A DNA stretch of 64,000 nt from Perca fluviatilis (lineage: Eukaryota; Chordata; Actinopteri; Perciformes; Percidae). The DNA lies in NCBI RefSeq assembly GCF_010015445.1, contig NC_053115.1, positions 18,520,005 to 18,584,004 of the forward strand, read 5' to 3'. The notes under the pieces were generated by a model, which saw nothing but the letters and a program-made list of their open reading frames with translations, had not been told where the DNA came from and searched no databases. Made by a program: the position numbers and the translations under genes. Below are positions 34,001 through 46,241 of the stretch, piece after piece. How positions within the stretch are numbered: the stretch's first letter is position 1; the number at the start of each line of letters is the position of its first letter.

Positions 34001-37000
34001 GGTTTTCAGGTGTGTCTATCTCTCCTCAACAGACCTGCAGGTCATTTTCTTTGTGTAATTTTTCAACCTTAACATTTTAGAGGCTAGATTACGGTTGTGG
34101 CACAATCATGACGTAATCATTTGTTAATCTTTTCGTCTCATATAAAATAAACAAACCTTTTTGAATTAAAGTATTAATTTAGCAGATACTTTGTGTTAGC
34201 ACAAGATTACCTCTGCTGCACTAGCTTGATCTCTCTGAACTTGCTCTGTGGTGTGGGTATTGTCACTGAATGTTGCACTTTATTTGTCAGTGGGCTGCTG
34301 CATGGGGTTAGAGATGTTTAAAAAGGTATCAAGAATCCAAATTTATGCCCATCATTATAGCTACATTAGACCTGCTAATTTGAGAACTAACTATAGAGTT
34401 GTGTACATACTGGTTTGGGGCATTAAATCAACACAAAGCCAAACAGCAGTGCATTCAATGAGACTGCACTTATCTTCTAGCACATTTTGTGCTAAATCGA
34501 TGGAAAACTCCCTAAACGTAAGTGCCACTTTTGCCCTTGTACCTTTCGGCCTGCCGTTATTTGTGTTTCTCACTCGGTTTCACAGGCGCCTTTTTCTGTC
34601 TTGCAGATGATAGAGGACGTTTTGGGGGAGGGCCCTGTATCAGCTAGCCGCTTCAGTCAGTGGTTCTCCAGTAACCTGAGCCCTTCAGGCAGCCGGTCCA
34701 GCAGTCTGAGGTCCACTCCCCATGAGGAACTAGAAAAACTTGCAGGTGAATAATTAGATTTCCCCAAAGGAGCTACATGTAACTATGTTGCTTATGCCGC
34801 GTTCTATTTACCTTGGAACTCGGAAGCTGGAACTGGGAGTGACGTCATACCCGAGTTGAATGCGTTCTATTTAAGTCATATTTTCATTGTTTTCATTAGC
34901 TCTAGCCCGGTTAGCTATTGTTAGCAACCAGTTGATAACGCATTACGCCTTTTTTATTTTTTATTTATTTTGTGCATGCAAACAGCGTAACATGTCCACA
35001 GATAGAAGTTGGACATGCCTGTGTGAACGACTGATTTAGTGACACAAATAAGACAGAAGTGCTTTTAACTTTGTTACTGCAGCTTTCACAACTGTTGATA
35101 CAGGGGGCAGCCATGTTGGATTTTGAACTCGGGCTACTGCGAGGTTGTACGAGTTCCGAGCTCGTAAATACGAGGTCAGGGGGCGTGTTTCCGACTTTGA
35201 ACTCGTTAAAACCGAGTTTTGAGGTAAATAGACTGCGGCATTAAAACCAGGCATAGCCTGCTTTTTAAGTGTTAGGATAACTTCATGTTTGATTTCAGGA
35301 GGTCTTTGGTTTTGGAAAGTTATCCAGGTAATTCAGAGCAAGCCCCTGGATGATGATGATGATGATGATGATGAGATGATGATTATATATTTTTTCCTTT
35401 AAGATACATTGAGGGCAAAAACACTTATGCACATTGTTGTCTTGTAAAGTATTCAAGCATTCAAATATTGATCTTGGGTAGCATCTTGTTAAAAATCAGG
35501 CTTTAAACGTCAACATCAAACTGCTGCTAACTATCTCACTCCGGGGCTATGTGATTGCTAGCCTACATTCTTGCTTTGTAATGTTCATGACCCCAAAGCA
35601 CACTTTCTGTGTTGGATGTACTAAATCTGTTTTGCTAAAACTTTTGCTCCTCTAAAGGGCTTGAACCACGCAGCACTTCCTCTAGCCAAGGCCCTGCCTC
35701 ATACTTCACACCTATTCAAACATCTGAGTGCAAGGAGAAGGTGGACATCCTGGAGCTGCTGCATAAGGCCAAAATAGACCTGAAGCCTCTTCTTTCCACC
35801 CTGTCAGTCAACAAGGCTCGGCTAAGGGAAAGCAGTGAGTGCCAGTTCAAATATTAAACCATGAGTTAACTTTTTACTGGGAATATACTATGCCCTAGAC
35901 ATCTTGTTCCTGTATGTTAATGTTAGGCAATGTGGATAAAATTTTGAGCATGGTAGGTTACATTTGCTATAGTAGCAATACAGTGGTTATAGTCTACTCT
36001 ATGAACATTGGGAACACATTTATAGACCAAATAACCAGATGGGAAATGTTTTGGGCTAATGAAATAAATATGTCTAAGATACTTAAAGTTGTCGGAAAGA
36101 ATGAATTCCAGGCAGGTGTCGACTTTGTGACATTGGGACATTGGCAGCTCTAACCTGCGCGATGCCTTCACATGCTCCAGTCCACACTGATAACAGTTTA
36201 GTCTAAGAAGAGCTAATACATCTATGAAGATGCAATACAATTGCCATATACCTGTCCTGCTCACAGACTTGCAACTTTTCCTACCATTGCTAGATACATT
36301 AATAGGATGGCTGCCTCTGTAGAAACTGAACAAAATTTGTGTTGACAAGTCTTTTTCGTCTTGCAGCTGGTGTTGTCATATTTCCCAACTCCAGTTCCAT
36401 GGTACCAAAAGCTGATTGTATTAGCAGCTTTGGAAAAAGAGGAAATTAAAGCCTATGAAGTGACTGCTTTGTTACTGCAGGACAGCGGTTACACAAACTC
36501 CTGGGCAGTTCAGTGCTTGTGTTGTTAGTTTTTTAACTTCGTAGTGTTACGGGGCTCGCATGCCGCGACTGACGAGTCTGGTAGCGGGTTAACGTGACTT
36601 GATTGACGTCAGGTTGCTTTTCTCCTAAAGTTGATTAGGACTTAACTTTTGCTGCAGGCTTTCAAAACAAATGGAAAGACCTGCGTTTTTTTACCAGACT
36701 GTCTGACGAATGAAACCAACGCAGTGTATGTGAATGAATGCTCAGCCAGCCAGTGCCTCACTGTTTGGGCGTTATGCACGGCCGTGCATAACATGTTACT
36801 ATGTTTACCTTTTATCAAATTGCCTGAAGACGACACCATGCTGCTACAGTTAAACCAAAAACAAAAATTAAGCTTGAATCCCAAAATTGAAAATCGTGTG
36901 ATTGTGCCTTTAGTAACTTAGTTTTAAAATCCCAAAGTATTCTGTGTAGTGTTTGTCTCTGAGGAATAGATTCATGTGATGACTTATGAAACTGTTTTTT

Positions 37001-39722
37001 ATGATTTGCATTTCATAGTCTCACCGGTAGCTGTAATAACAAGCCACAAACCGATGGCAGCCCCTTGAGTATCTTTACACCTGCTAAGGGTGACCAGGTC
37101 TTAGCTGTTCAGGCATCTGGGCGTAGAAGTCCGACTTAAGGGTCTCAAGTAATGCAGTCAGTGTCCAATTTTAAATCTCCTAAATTCAATTTCATATGAC
37201 ATTCTCTTAATTGGCATTTAAATGTACTTGTTAAGCACAGTAACTGTTTTTTGTTTTGAACAGTGCTACATAAAGTTTAATTGTATCATCTGTCCTCAGC
37301 TAACTGTGGAGCAGTGCTCTCGCTGGAGGAAGTGGAAGGAGAGATGAAGGGGATGAAGCTGGGCTCAGAACCACAGGTGCGAAAGGGGCCGCCTCCACAG
37401 AGAGGAAATGGCACGCCTTTTATGGCTCAACATTTAGAGGAGGCTTTAACTGGTGGCTCCAGTGCCCGTCCAAAGTCACGTGACACAGACATGTCGGCCT
37501 TTAATAAACTAGTCAGCAGCATGAAGGCAAGTGGAACTCTGCCAACTCACCCCAAAACCAACACAAACAATGTAAGTAGTGTTTTTTTTTTTTTAATCCA
37601 ATATAGACACTTTAACTGGATAAGTAACATTGTATGTTGCAACGGAACAGATATTCATACAAATCTGTCCAGTGGGATGCTGCATGCACGCTTTTTCAGC
37701 TTAACCTAGATAACCCAAGATTTCATGGATAGACTAGAAAGTGATGGGCATAAATTTGTTTAAATGTTTTGAAGGTTCTTTTTGTTTTTGAATGTTTGAT
37801 GTATGAAAGCTGCAAGTGTCCTGTTTTTTTTTCTGCAGGTCATTTTCTGAAATTGTGATCTGGTTTGTTTGTACTGAGATGAGAACCATGTTTACTGTCA
37901 TTGGATGAACATATGTATCCAAAGGCATACATGACTTGCATGAGGGACCCTTTGATTGTGACTTTCAAGTACAAATCCATCTCTGTGGGCTTTCCATGTT
38001 GCAGTTTGAGGAGGTTTCACCAAATTCTGTATTTGTCTAAATTTTATATCCAGTGATCACTGATCAATTTTGCTGCCAATTTCTGTTTTGACTCCCTTTA
38101 TAAATGCCTACCACATACTCAACATTGGTTACTGGGATGGGTTTTTACAGGGAAATGGTTGCATTGAACCTGCCACAAATTATTTCTCCCTGTACAATGC
38201 AGCAACCTTCAGATCCAGCTGTGGTGGCACTGTCTGAAGCTCAGTTGCCTCCTCGGCAGCAGAAAAACATATTTCAGGTGTGTATGTTGACTATCCTCTT
38301 AGCATAATGGTGAAAAATGTTTGGTATAGACTAGAAGTTTTGAAAGGTCCACTAGTTTCCCTGGAACTCCTAAACTGCAAGTGTCTCCCTACAGTTTTTC
38401 ACAGAGCCTAACATTGGCTACTACAGCTGACATTAGCTAAAATAAGCGCTTGTTCCACTAACTCTAACGTCAGACTAACTTTAACAAGCCCCGCTCTATG
38501 TGAAGAAACGACAGATTTAACACATTTATGGAAGACGTTACTGTATGCTAGCTGTGTGGTAATACCAGGCTTCGGAGCAGTGGGTTGTTGGTCCAGAAGA
38601 CCCCCCTCACCGCCAAACTTAACTGGAAAAAGTGACATGCGACAACACCCCTCCTCCCCCTCATCCACAATCGCCACAAATAGAATTACTTGGGGAAACT
38701 CTGACAACGTATCCCAAGTGTTTCTTTATCCCTATGCTGAAATGCACGTTGTAAAGGAATATTTTGAAGTACATGGGCTTTATCGATGGTTTTGCACTTA
38801 CATTTTAACTGTCGGACCAATAACATTAAAGTTAATTGACACCTCTCGGGAAATGTATATTTACGTTTGTATTGTAGGAGCTCTTGGGAGGTCCTGCTCG
38901 TAGTGGCTCTCCTACACTGCTTGGCAATCTGTTGGGCAGCTCTGAGGGCCCAACAACCTCTGCCCCTCTACACGGCCTACTACACAAGGGCCCTTCACCC
39001 CCACTCTTTCCACATAGGGCACCCTCACCTGACTACTTCAACAGTCGGTTGCAACCTTCAACAGGTAAGTAATTTGTAAAAGTGATGTTGCAGCCTTTTT
39101 TTATTTTTTTAAGTCATGTAAAATACCTTTTTTGAATTGGAAAGAATGCATATTGTATGCATTGACTTTCTCTCTTTCTATCATCAGGCTTTACCCACAG
39201 ATTTCATGATCGCATAATCAGAAATGAACCCAGAAGTATGTGGACCAAATGTTTTTTCATGAAATGTTTGTCCTCATTGCTGCCTCCACAATTTATTATT
39301 GATAATCCAGACATTCAATGATTAGCACACGGTGGAAAGCTTTACTTTTTCCTGTTGATGCAATCCAAACTTTATTACAGCTCTGATCGCATGGCGTTAA
39401 CACCATCTGTGTGTATCAACAAGAATATAATGGTGAAACAAATTTCAGAGGCTGTGTTACGTAGGGTTGGGTACCGAAACCCGGTGCTAATATGGCACCG
39501 GTGCCTAAACCATTGGTACCTACTGGACCGAATACCGCCACTTAAATGACTGTGCAGCTCTCTGATGCTCCGAAACGGACGTTGGAGGCAGCATAGCTTC
39601 ATGTGACAATAGTTAACACTACACTTGGCAGAAGGTAACATTAGCTTACTGTTAGCTAGTAGCTGGGTTAAACACAGTTAAAATGCTGACAGCTAAATGG
39701 TTAAGTGGGACTGTATTTATAT

Positions 39723-39769
<47 letters not shown>

Positions 39770-42700
39770 AATATATTGTTTTTTTAAATCTGTTCATGCT
39801 CGGTTTAGGCACTGGCACAACTTGAAAATCGGTTTAGCATTGGGGGGGGGAAAACCCCAATCGTTACCCAACCCTAATGTTACGCAGGTGCTACAAAAGT
39901 AGGAAGCTCAATATAATAAACTTTTAATTTTTTTTATTTATATGATTGTTTAGTTTCCAGCTTGAGAAAAAAATTGCCAGTATATGGTTATCTCCTGCTG
40001 TTGGTGCAAAGTGTCATATGATCACAGCAACTAAAGAGTGCATTTCTGGGGTTGTGGGCATTTTAGCCACAAATTCAAATATCTTCAGTTAAATTTTTTT
40101 ATTAGATGGTGTTTGTCAGACAAGCTGGATTATGTCCTCATCAATAGTTTTTTGTTAGTTTATTCTCTCCCTCTCCTACCTGAAGGTTTTCCTGTTGGCC
40201 ATCAGCCCATGCTGCCGGAACAGTTTGGTGATGTACACAGATCTATCAGCCCTGGATCTGCTGTACAGCAACAGGTAACCAGTGTTTGGACACGGTGAAC
40301 TTGGACTAATGGCTTTATTGTTTACTCAAAAGATATTTTGAACACTAAATCTTTAATGTAAATTGATATTCAATTTGAAGAACCTTCTTTTATAACTTGG
40401 GCTATCAATCGATTTAAAATATTAAATTGTGTGATTTTGACAGTTAACTCGCGATTAATCAGTTGAGCTGCTTTTTAATCATTGATTTCGTTAAAATGTA
40501 AGTAAAGCCTCAGAATGGGAAGTCTCTCTTTAGATAAAGTGTTTTGTTTTTTTGTTTTTTTATTTGATTCAGGATTATTTTTAACTCTGAAGCTGTACAG
40601 AAACTGCAGTGTACACCACATCCATTGCAATAGTCGTCTCTTCATGGCGTGCTCGGTGTTAGAGGAGTAAGTTAGATGGCGGGTCTGGTGATCTCCTGGA
40701 TGTTATCACGAAGCACTTTACGGCTTCTGCTAGTCATCCACAAATCATGGATGTACAATGTTACGGCTGCATCGCTTCCTGATTTCCCAAACTAGGGTAC
40801 GGCCCGATGCCCGAAATTTACAGACCGTGCATGCGTCCTCAAATGAGTGGGGGTGTGTTTAACTTGTTAACGCATTCATTTTGACCGCTCTATTTATAAT
40901 ATGAAATGCACGTAGGCTCTATTTACATAACTCAGTTTTCAGTGGAACAGGAAAGATTGACTGCCCAAATACCAAGCTAGCAAATCTTTTCAGTTCTGAT
41001 TTATTTTACAGTATATTTACGAAAAGTAACCCATCATAAAGCAACATTGGATAACATTCATATTTTTTGCAATTTGGAGCCCCTACAGTTGGAGAGTGTA
41101 ATACCAACCTTCCAGTCGTCCAAAGCTCCTGTGTTAGCGGTGTAAACACCAACACTTCAAATCTTGTGATAGTGCTGTAAAGCGTTGCACACTTCTACTG
41201 GGAGTTCATACCTGCTCACCAAAGTTACAGTCGTTGGAGGCAGAAAGTGGGAAAGACATGGCAATATTCTCCCTATTACAAGTCAGAGTAGCATCAAAAT
41301 GATTTTGAAGCTGGAAAGTTACACAATGTTGCTTTAAGACATCAGTTGGCGATCTCTTCAGTTGTGTGTATTTTACTTGACCAGATGAGGGCGCTCTCTA
41401 TGCCAGTGAATCAGGCAGACCTGGAAGCTCTGGCATTTCAGCAGGACCTTGCTCTACATGCCCACCACTCATTCCAGTCTGGCTACAAGCCACCACAGGA
41501 CATGTATTTTCGAAATAGGTTAGTTGCTTTTAAAAGGTATTTAAATACTACACAGTATGTATTGATGTTTACACTAAGAATTTAATGTGATTTAATGCCT
41601 CCTTAGCCAATCCATGATCTTCATATGCTACAGGACTCCAGACTGCAACCTGCAAATTTGATGACATTTATTTATTTCATGTTGTAAAATGAGGAGAGCG
41701 AGTCTGCTGGAGTTGGCCTGTGTGTAAGAGGGTCCATGAGTGATTGGTCTACTGCGTGGGTAATGCATGGATGTGAGCTACACTTGTGTCTCATTTGTGG
41801 CATCACACTTATTGGTAAAGTCAACCATGGCGAAACATGCACATGCTGTTCCACGGCGTGGTTACCATGTTTGCGTGAATATCATGTTACAGTCCATAGT
41901 ACATTTACGATCGGCGATCCGCAGCCGAAAACCATCCATTTTGTTAAAGACGAGGAAAATGCTGCATAGTAATGGCCGATAAGGAGTTAACCTTGGCCTC
42001 TCTTCATCCTACTTTTGTTTATGGTCTCAACCCCGCTTGCATACACCTCAGGTTGGCGGAGCTGTGTTGATAGACCTCGGCAGTGTAAGGTAGTATTAGG
42101 TCTCGTCACAAAATTGACCGCATTTTTACTGGAATGTTGGCAAATGCAGCGTAATGTATTACATGTTACAGCGGTACGGTTTACAAATTATTTTTTTTTT
42201 TCTTTTTCTTTTTTTCTGACCGTTTTTGCTAATTAAAAATCTCTTAAATCATGGAAAATATTTAACCCAAACCATATAACATAATTAGCATTTGCTAGTT
42301 GCGTATGGCTGATGTGCTTGTGATCCACAGACTGCAACGTGTTAATCGCTCTCCTGGTCCAGGCCCTCAGCCTGCTGGAAGAAACTCTCCAGGCAATGCG
42401 GTCACCAGCATGGTGAGCACAAACTGTATCCGCTCACCTTGTTTAGTTGTCCTGTGAAGTTAAACTCTTAACTTTGTAATTTCTACACCTCTTGGTTTTG
42501 CTAGTATTTTATGTATTTTTGTTTGCTACAGTTGTCTCCATCATTTACACCCACATCTGTGATCCGCAAAATGTACGCGACAAAAGAGAAAAGCAGAGAT
42601 GAACCATCGAGTCGTTCAGAGAACAAGGAGGAACCAGTAGGACATGCTCAAGATGGTACAGAGCATTGTTACCCACAACTTCCTGATTTGAACTTCAGTC

Positions 42701-43794
42701 AAAGTACTAAAACACTGTAAATATGAAATTTTGGTTATGTGATTACAGACGGCAGCTCCCCAAATCTATATATGGAGGCAATTGATGGGAATGTGGCCCA
42801 GTCTGGAGGAGTAAGGGCTGGCTCCCAGACCTTTCCAAGGAAGGACCAGGAGCGTCTCAGGCCTGGTTCTGCTGGACACCATACGCCCAATATGGTACCT
42901 CCAGGACCCGCATCTTTCCCACGTCCCATCTATCCGGTACCGCTGCTATCCCAAGTACCAATGGTGCGCCCTCCTCCCCAGCTCCACCCTAATGTGGTTC
43001 AAAGAATGCTGGCGCAGGGTATCCAGCCCCAGCAACTTGGACCTGCGCTTGTGCAAGCAGGTTAGTGTTGGACCACATGCACACGTGCACACGCCCATCA
43101 TCTTTTTTTCAAGTTTTTTAACTTTAAATTGACCTGATATTAAACCTCTGACCTTGGTGATCTCTGATGGAATTCTTTAATTACACACCCCAGGTATATT
43201 CCCACCACATGTTGACCTTGCCCAACTTCAAGGCTTGCCTCCTGCCCTGCTTGGACAACCGCTGTACCCTCTAAGTGCAACAGGGCATCCACTTCTACCT
43301 CCCAGAGCCAACACTCAGATGCAGTTAGCAGTAATGCAGCAGCAACTTCAGCAACAGAGACCAAGTGAGTGGAGGTTTAATATTACTAATCAGTGTGGGC
43401 ATATGCTAGTGGAAGCTTTACGTCTCCTCAGAGGAGATTACTGAATACTGCCACAGAGAATAACCTACAATAAAGGACTGAAAAAAAGTAAAGGATATTA
43501 AAGTTGAAATGTATGTAGGATTTATAACAGCAGAAATTAGTTAAGTTTAAATGTGACAATTTTTTTTTTTCTCATCTTTTAAATTAAACTTTGTCTCATC
43601 TTGCAGTGCATCCAGGCATCCCAGGCCCTCAGTCACAGAGCCAAGGCCCTCACCGGACCAATGGCTCCCAGCAACATAGGGGCACCCCCCCTCTAGGCCT
43701 CGCCAAGTGGTTTGGTTCAGATGTGCTAGAACAGCCACTCCCCTCCATGCCGGCCAAGGTCATAAGTGTGGACGAATTGGAGTTCCGGCCATAA
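31070..43794 (+). CDS. eif4enif1: eif4enif1 (4E-T), eIF4E transporter and P-body repressor
   Basis: Nineteen coding exons in continuous phase give 977 residues (human 985): 31070..31171, 31250..31323, 32167..32294, 32655..32929, 33430..33628, 33747..33904, 34607..34745, 35658..35834, 37300..37571, 38203..38277, 38878..39064, 39188..39235, 40186..40274, 41385..41518, 42331..42412, 42532..42655, 42749..43060, 43194..43364, 43607..43794. 4E-T binds eIF4E, represses translation and shuttles eIF4E between nucleus and P-bodies. Visible blocks: the eIF4E-binding YTKEVLL motif at residues 32-38, SDGVWDPEKWHASLYP, DDLDVILSPQRRSFGGGC, the DDX6-binding region (PEWFSGGPTSQSETIEL, GFDDKILEDD), DFDFNEFFNL, FNKLVSSMKASGTLP, SPSFTPTSVIRKMY, HPNVVQRMLAQG and the C-terminal GLAKWFGSDVLEQPLPSMPA. 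The intron at 33629 uses a GC donor. The start follows a splice acceptor and an aatcagtcATGg context. Confidence 0.95.
31172..31249 (+). other. eif4enif1: 78-bp in-frame, stop-free intron in eif4enif1
   Basis: Between AAG at 31171 and GAG at 31250 lie 78 bases starting GTAGTG and ending TTATCAACAG. Removing them restores YTK|EVLLEIKELP, matching the vertebrate eIF4E-binding motif. The segment is a multiple of three with no stop codon, so an unspliced transcript would stay open and read 26 extra residues through the motif. Confidence 0.8.
34795..35240. mobile_element. Harbinger-like MITE
   Basis: Starts TGCCGCGTTCTATTTACCT and ends, reverse complemented, TGCCGCAGTCTATTTACCT. TTA flanks both ends (34792..34794 and 35241..35243), the 3-bp target-site duplication of PIF/Harbinger elements. 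About 446 bp, non-coding, in the intron after eif4enif1 coding exon 34607..34745. Confidence 0.75.
35348..35384. repeat. (GAT)n microsatellite
   Basis: About ten GAT/ATG units with one interruption, in an eif4enif1 intron. Confidence 0.9.
39462..39876. mobile_element. hAT-like MITE containing a (GATA)n tract
   Basis: Starts TAGGGTTGGGTACCGAAACC and ends, reverse complemented, TAGGGTTGGGTAACGATTGG. The 8 bases outside are GTGTTACG on the left and ATGTTACG on the right, a 7/8 match that fits an 8-bp hAT duplication. An internal (GATA)n run spans 39723..39768. It lies in an eif4enif1 intron. Confidence 0.75.
41040..41333. mobile_element. Small TTAA-type MITE
   Basis: Starts AGCAACATTGGATAACATTC and ends, reverse complemented, AGCAACATTGTGTAACTTTC. 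TTAA follows the right end (41334..41337) and ATAA precedes the left end, consistent with a TTAA duplication with one change. About 294 bp, non-coding, in an eif4enif1 intron. Confidence 0.65.
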
Positions 43795-44605
43795 GAAAAT
43801 AGACACTGCTGGATAGCAAGATTTTTTTCTTTTTTGCCCATCTCCACCTCCTCGTTACCATAAAAATGTGAACTTTAATTTGAAAGATGGTGCACAGACC
43901 TGGACAGTTGAACCATGCCATGCTTATTGGTCTTCAACCTTGAAGTCACTGCTTTTTGAAGAGGTTCATCAGCAGAAAAGGGAAGACAAGTGATGGGGAT
44001 TTGTTTTGCCGACTGAGTGAAAACATTTCTTTTGTATTAGTATTTGGCTCTGTGCAGTAAATAATGTATAGGCCCAATTGTACAGACCATGGGAAATAAT
44101 CTTATTCTGCCTGTATATAGCTGTTTTCTTTTTCTTGGAATGGGGAAGGTGAAACTATCCTGAAGTTGAACTGACAACTGCGAGGGACAAAGTCACCAAG
44201 AGTTGGTAGCATTCCTTTGTCTTAGCCAACTTTAATTTCCCCTCTGAACTGCACTGAGAAAGGGCTACTGCTAGTGAGAAATGTTGGATTGATGAGTAAC
44301 TTCAGTGCATACTCTACCCTTTTGTGGCATGGCTGGTGGTCCTTTTCTGTAGATGTGACTGGTTGGCGCATTTCAAGACAACTCCAGGGGATGCAGCGAG
44401 CGCTGGTTGTGCCTTTTTGTGTATTATTTTTTTTTTATTAATTTTCCTTCTTTAAACTGTATCCCCTCCCATCCAACCAGTCACTGAGGGGTGGGCAGCA
44501 CTGCTCACATTGTCATTTTTTTTTTTTGAGGGTGGTTGGGATTGTTTGGGATTCGGTTTGTGCTATTAAGTTATAAAAAGCACAAATGGAATAAATAAAT
44601 ACAAT
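43795..44605 (+). other. eif4enif1: eif4enif1 3' UTR
   Basis: Non-coding sequence after the stop codon, rich in T runs, ending with an overlapping AATAAATAAAT polyadenylation signal at about 44590..44601. This is the first good signal downstream, so it is the likely mRNA end. Confidence 0.65.
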
Positions 44606-46228
44606 TCAGTAAAACACAATTTGCTTAATCATTTAAATGATTTAGTCTCTTTCTTTCTTTTTCTTTCCCACACATACCCCTTTACTGGCCACTTTATTAG
44701 GTATACATACATACATTAATGCAATCCAATACAACAGCTCTGCCATAAGTTCTGCCTTTGCAAAACTTGTTTGTCTATTTACACTGCCCTAGACGTGTTG
44801 CTTTAACTATTGTTACACTGGACTGTATTATATGTATTGGTGTTTTCTAATGTTTGCCTCCTTGGATCCATAGGAGGCAGGATACTAAATTCTTAAGTAA
44901 AAAGGAGTCTAGTACAACACAAACTACGACCTTAATAAAATATATGGCAGAGCATTAAATGATCATAGATTGCATTAGATTGTGGCGTACCTTATAAATT
45001 GACAACTGTGCAACCGAACAAGTAAGAGTAGTCGATTTTTTTTTTCTACTGTTCCAAAAGTTGTCGTGCCGTTGCTTTTCTAATCTCATCAAAAAACTGT
45101 TTTATTCGGTAGTAAACTCTCCAATGTAGTGCTAGACCGATTTGCCAGGCCGATATTTGCTTGTTGCATATATCACAGCCGTAGAAATAAAATGATCACA
45201 GCATTGGGAGTATGTGGGCCAACAAGCGATGTCCTATCTTTAAGGTCTAAAAGAAATAAGGTCCAACAATAAAATGCACGTCATGGTCAAAATTATTAAT
45301 TACATTTAAGCTATCATTATTTCTATTCTATTAGATTATAATTGGTATCTGCCTCAAAAACCTAGTCCAATGCAATGGGTTGCAATAAAGCTTCTCAGTG
45401 AAGCTTTAATGAGTATTTGTTGACATTGTCAGGTGTTAATTCAGTTATGTTCAGCTCGTGGTGGTGTCATATTAAAAAAATTATATTCGGTCTCGTCGTG
45501 TATATGGAAGTAGACAAAACAATTGGTAGCTCAATGTCTTGAGGTATTATCTAAAAACTGATTATAAAATGAAATTGGTCACCCTAGACCCTGTTTAAAA
45601 ATGCCATACACAAATACCATAAAAACTGAACAAAAATGATTGCTACAGATACTGATAGTTATTTTTACAATAATACTGGCATTAGCTTTTACTGATTGAT
45701 TTTGTTTTATTTCATGGGTATCTTTCCTATTGTCTTGTCAAGCCACAACTTACAGTATAATGCTTACAACCTGCACTCGCACCGAGGAAAGGTTTTTTTC
45801 GTATTTGTGGTTGGTTGGGGGAGGGGTTTTACAAACAGACCAGGCAGGAAGAGACCTGCGTGTTAACATTTTGGCATGAAGACGTGATAGACCCCTGCGG
45901 TCCTGGGGCTATACTCGTCTTGACAGCCATTACAACGAGAGAATCGTCAAAATAAACATTTAATATCAAATCATAGAGAAACATTTTTCACTAAACAAGA
46001 GCGACCCCCACCCCTCAAGAAAGCAAGGTCAAAGTTCACAGGAAGCTGGGGGGCTGCCATTTTTCCCTGCTACTGCTAACGTTAACGTTAGATGCTAAAA
46101 CGACGGGGAGGGGCGGTTGGTTTTGGATATTGTAGCTAGCTGGTATCAACTGATCGAATTCGTTAAACAAAATCCGTCATTTCTCCGACCGTTGTCGCTA
46201 ACAACCATTGTTATTGGATGAATTCGGC
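44606..46228. other. Intergenic region and patz1 5' UTR
   Basis: AT-rich sequence from 44606 to about 45750 with no recognisable exon. From about 45850 the composition becomes more GC-rich and leads into the patz1 first exon, with no intron needed before the start codon. The patz1 transcription start is probably between 45900 and 46200. Confidence 0.5.
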
Positions 46229-46241
46229 ATGGAGAAGGTAG
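46218..46241 (+). promoter_or_regulatory. patz1: Overlapping uORF at the patz1 start
   Basis: An ATG at 46218 opens a seven-codon frame (M N S A W R R) whose stop at 46239..46241 lies past the main ATG at 46229, in another frame. Ribosomes starting here would miss the main start unless they re-initiate backward or leak past it. The main ATG has G at +4 and C at -3; the upstream ATG has T at -3 and A at +4, a weak context. Confidence 0.6.

Noticed and set aside
46208..46228. Extended N-terminus for patz1 (LLDEFG before the Met)
   Set aside because: The extension begins with TTG, not ATG, and does not match other PATZ1 starts.
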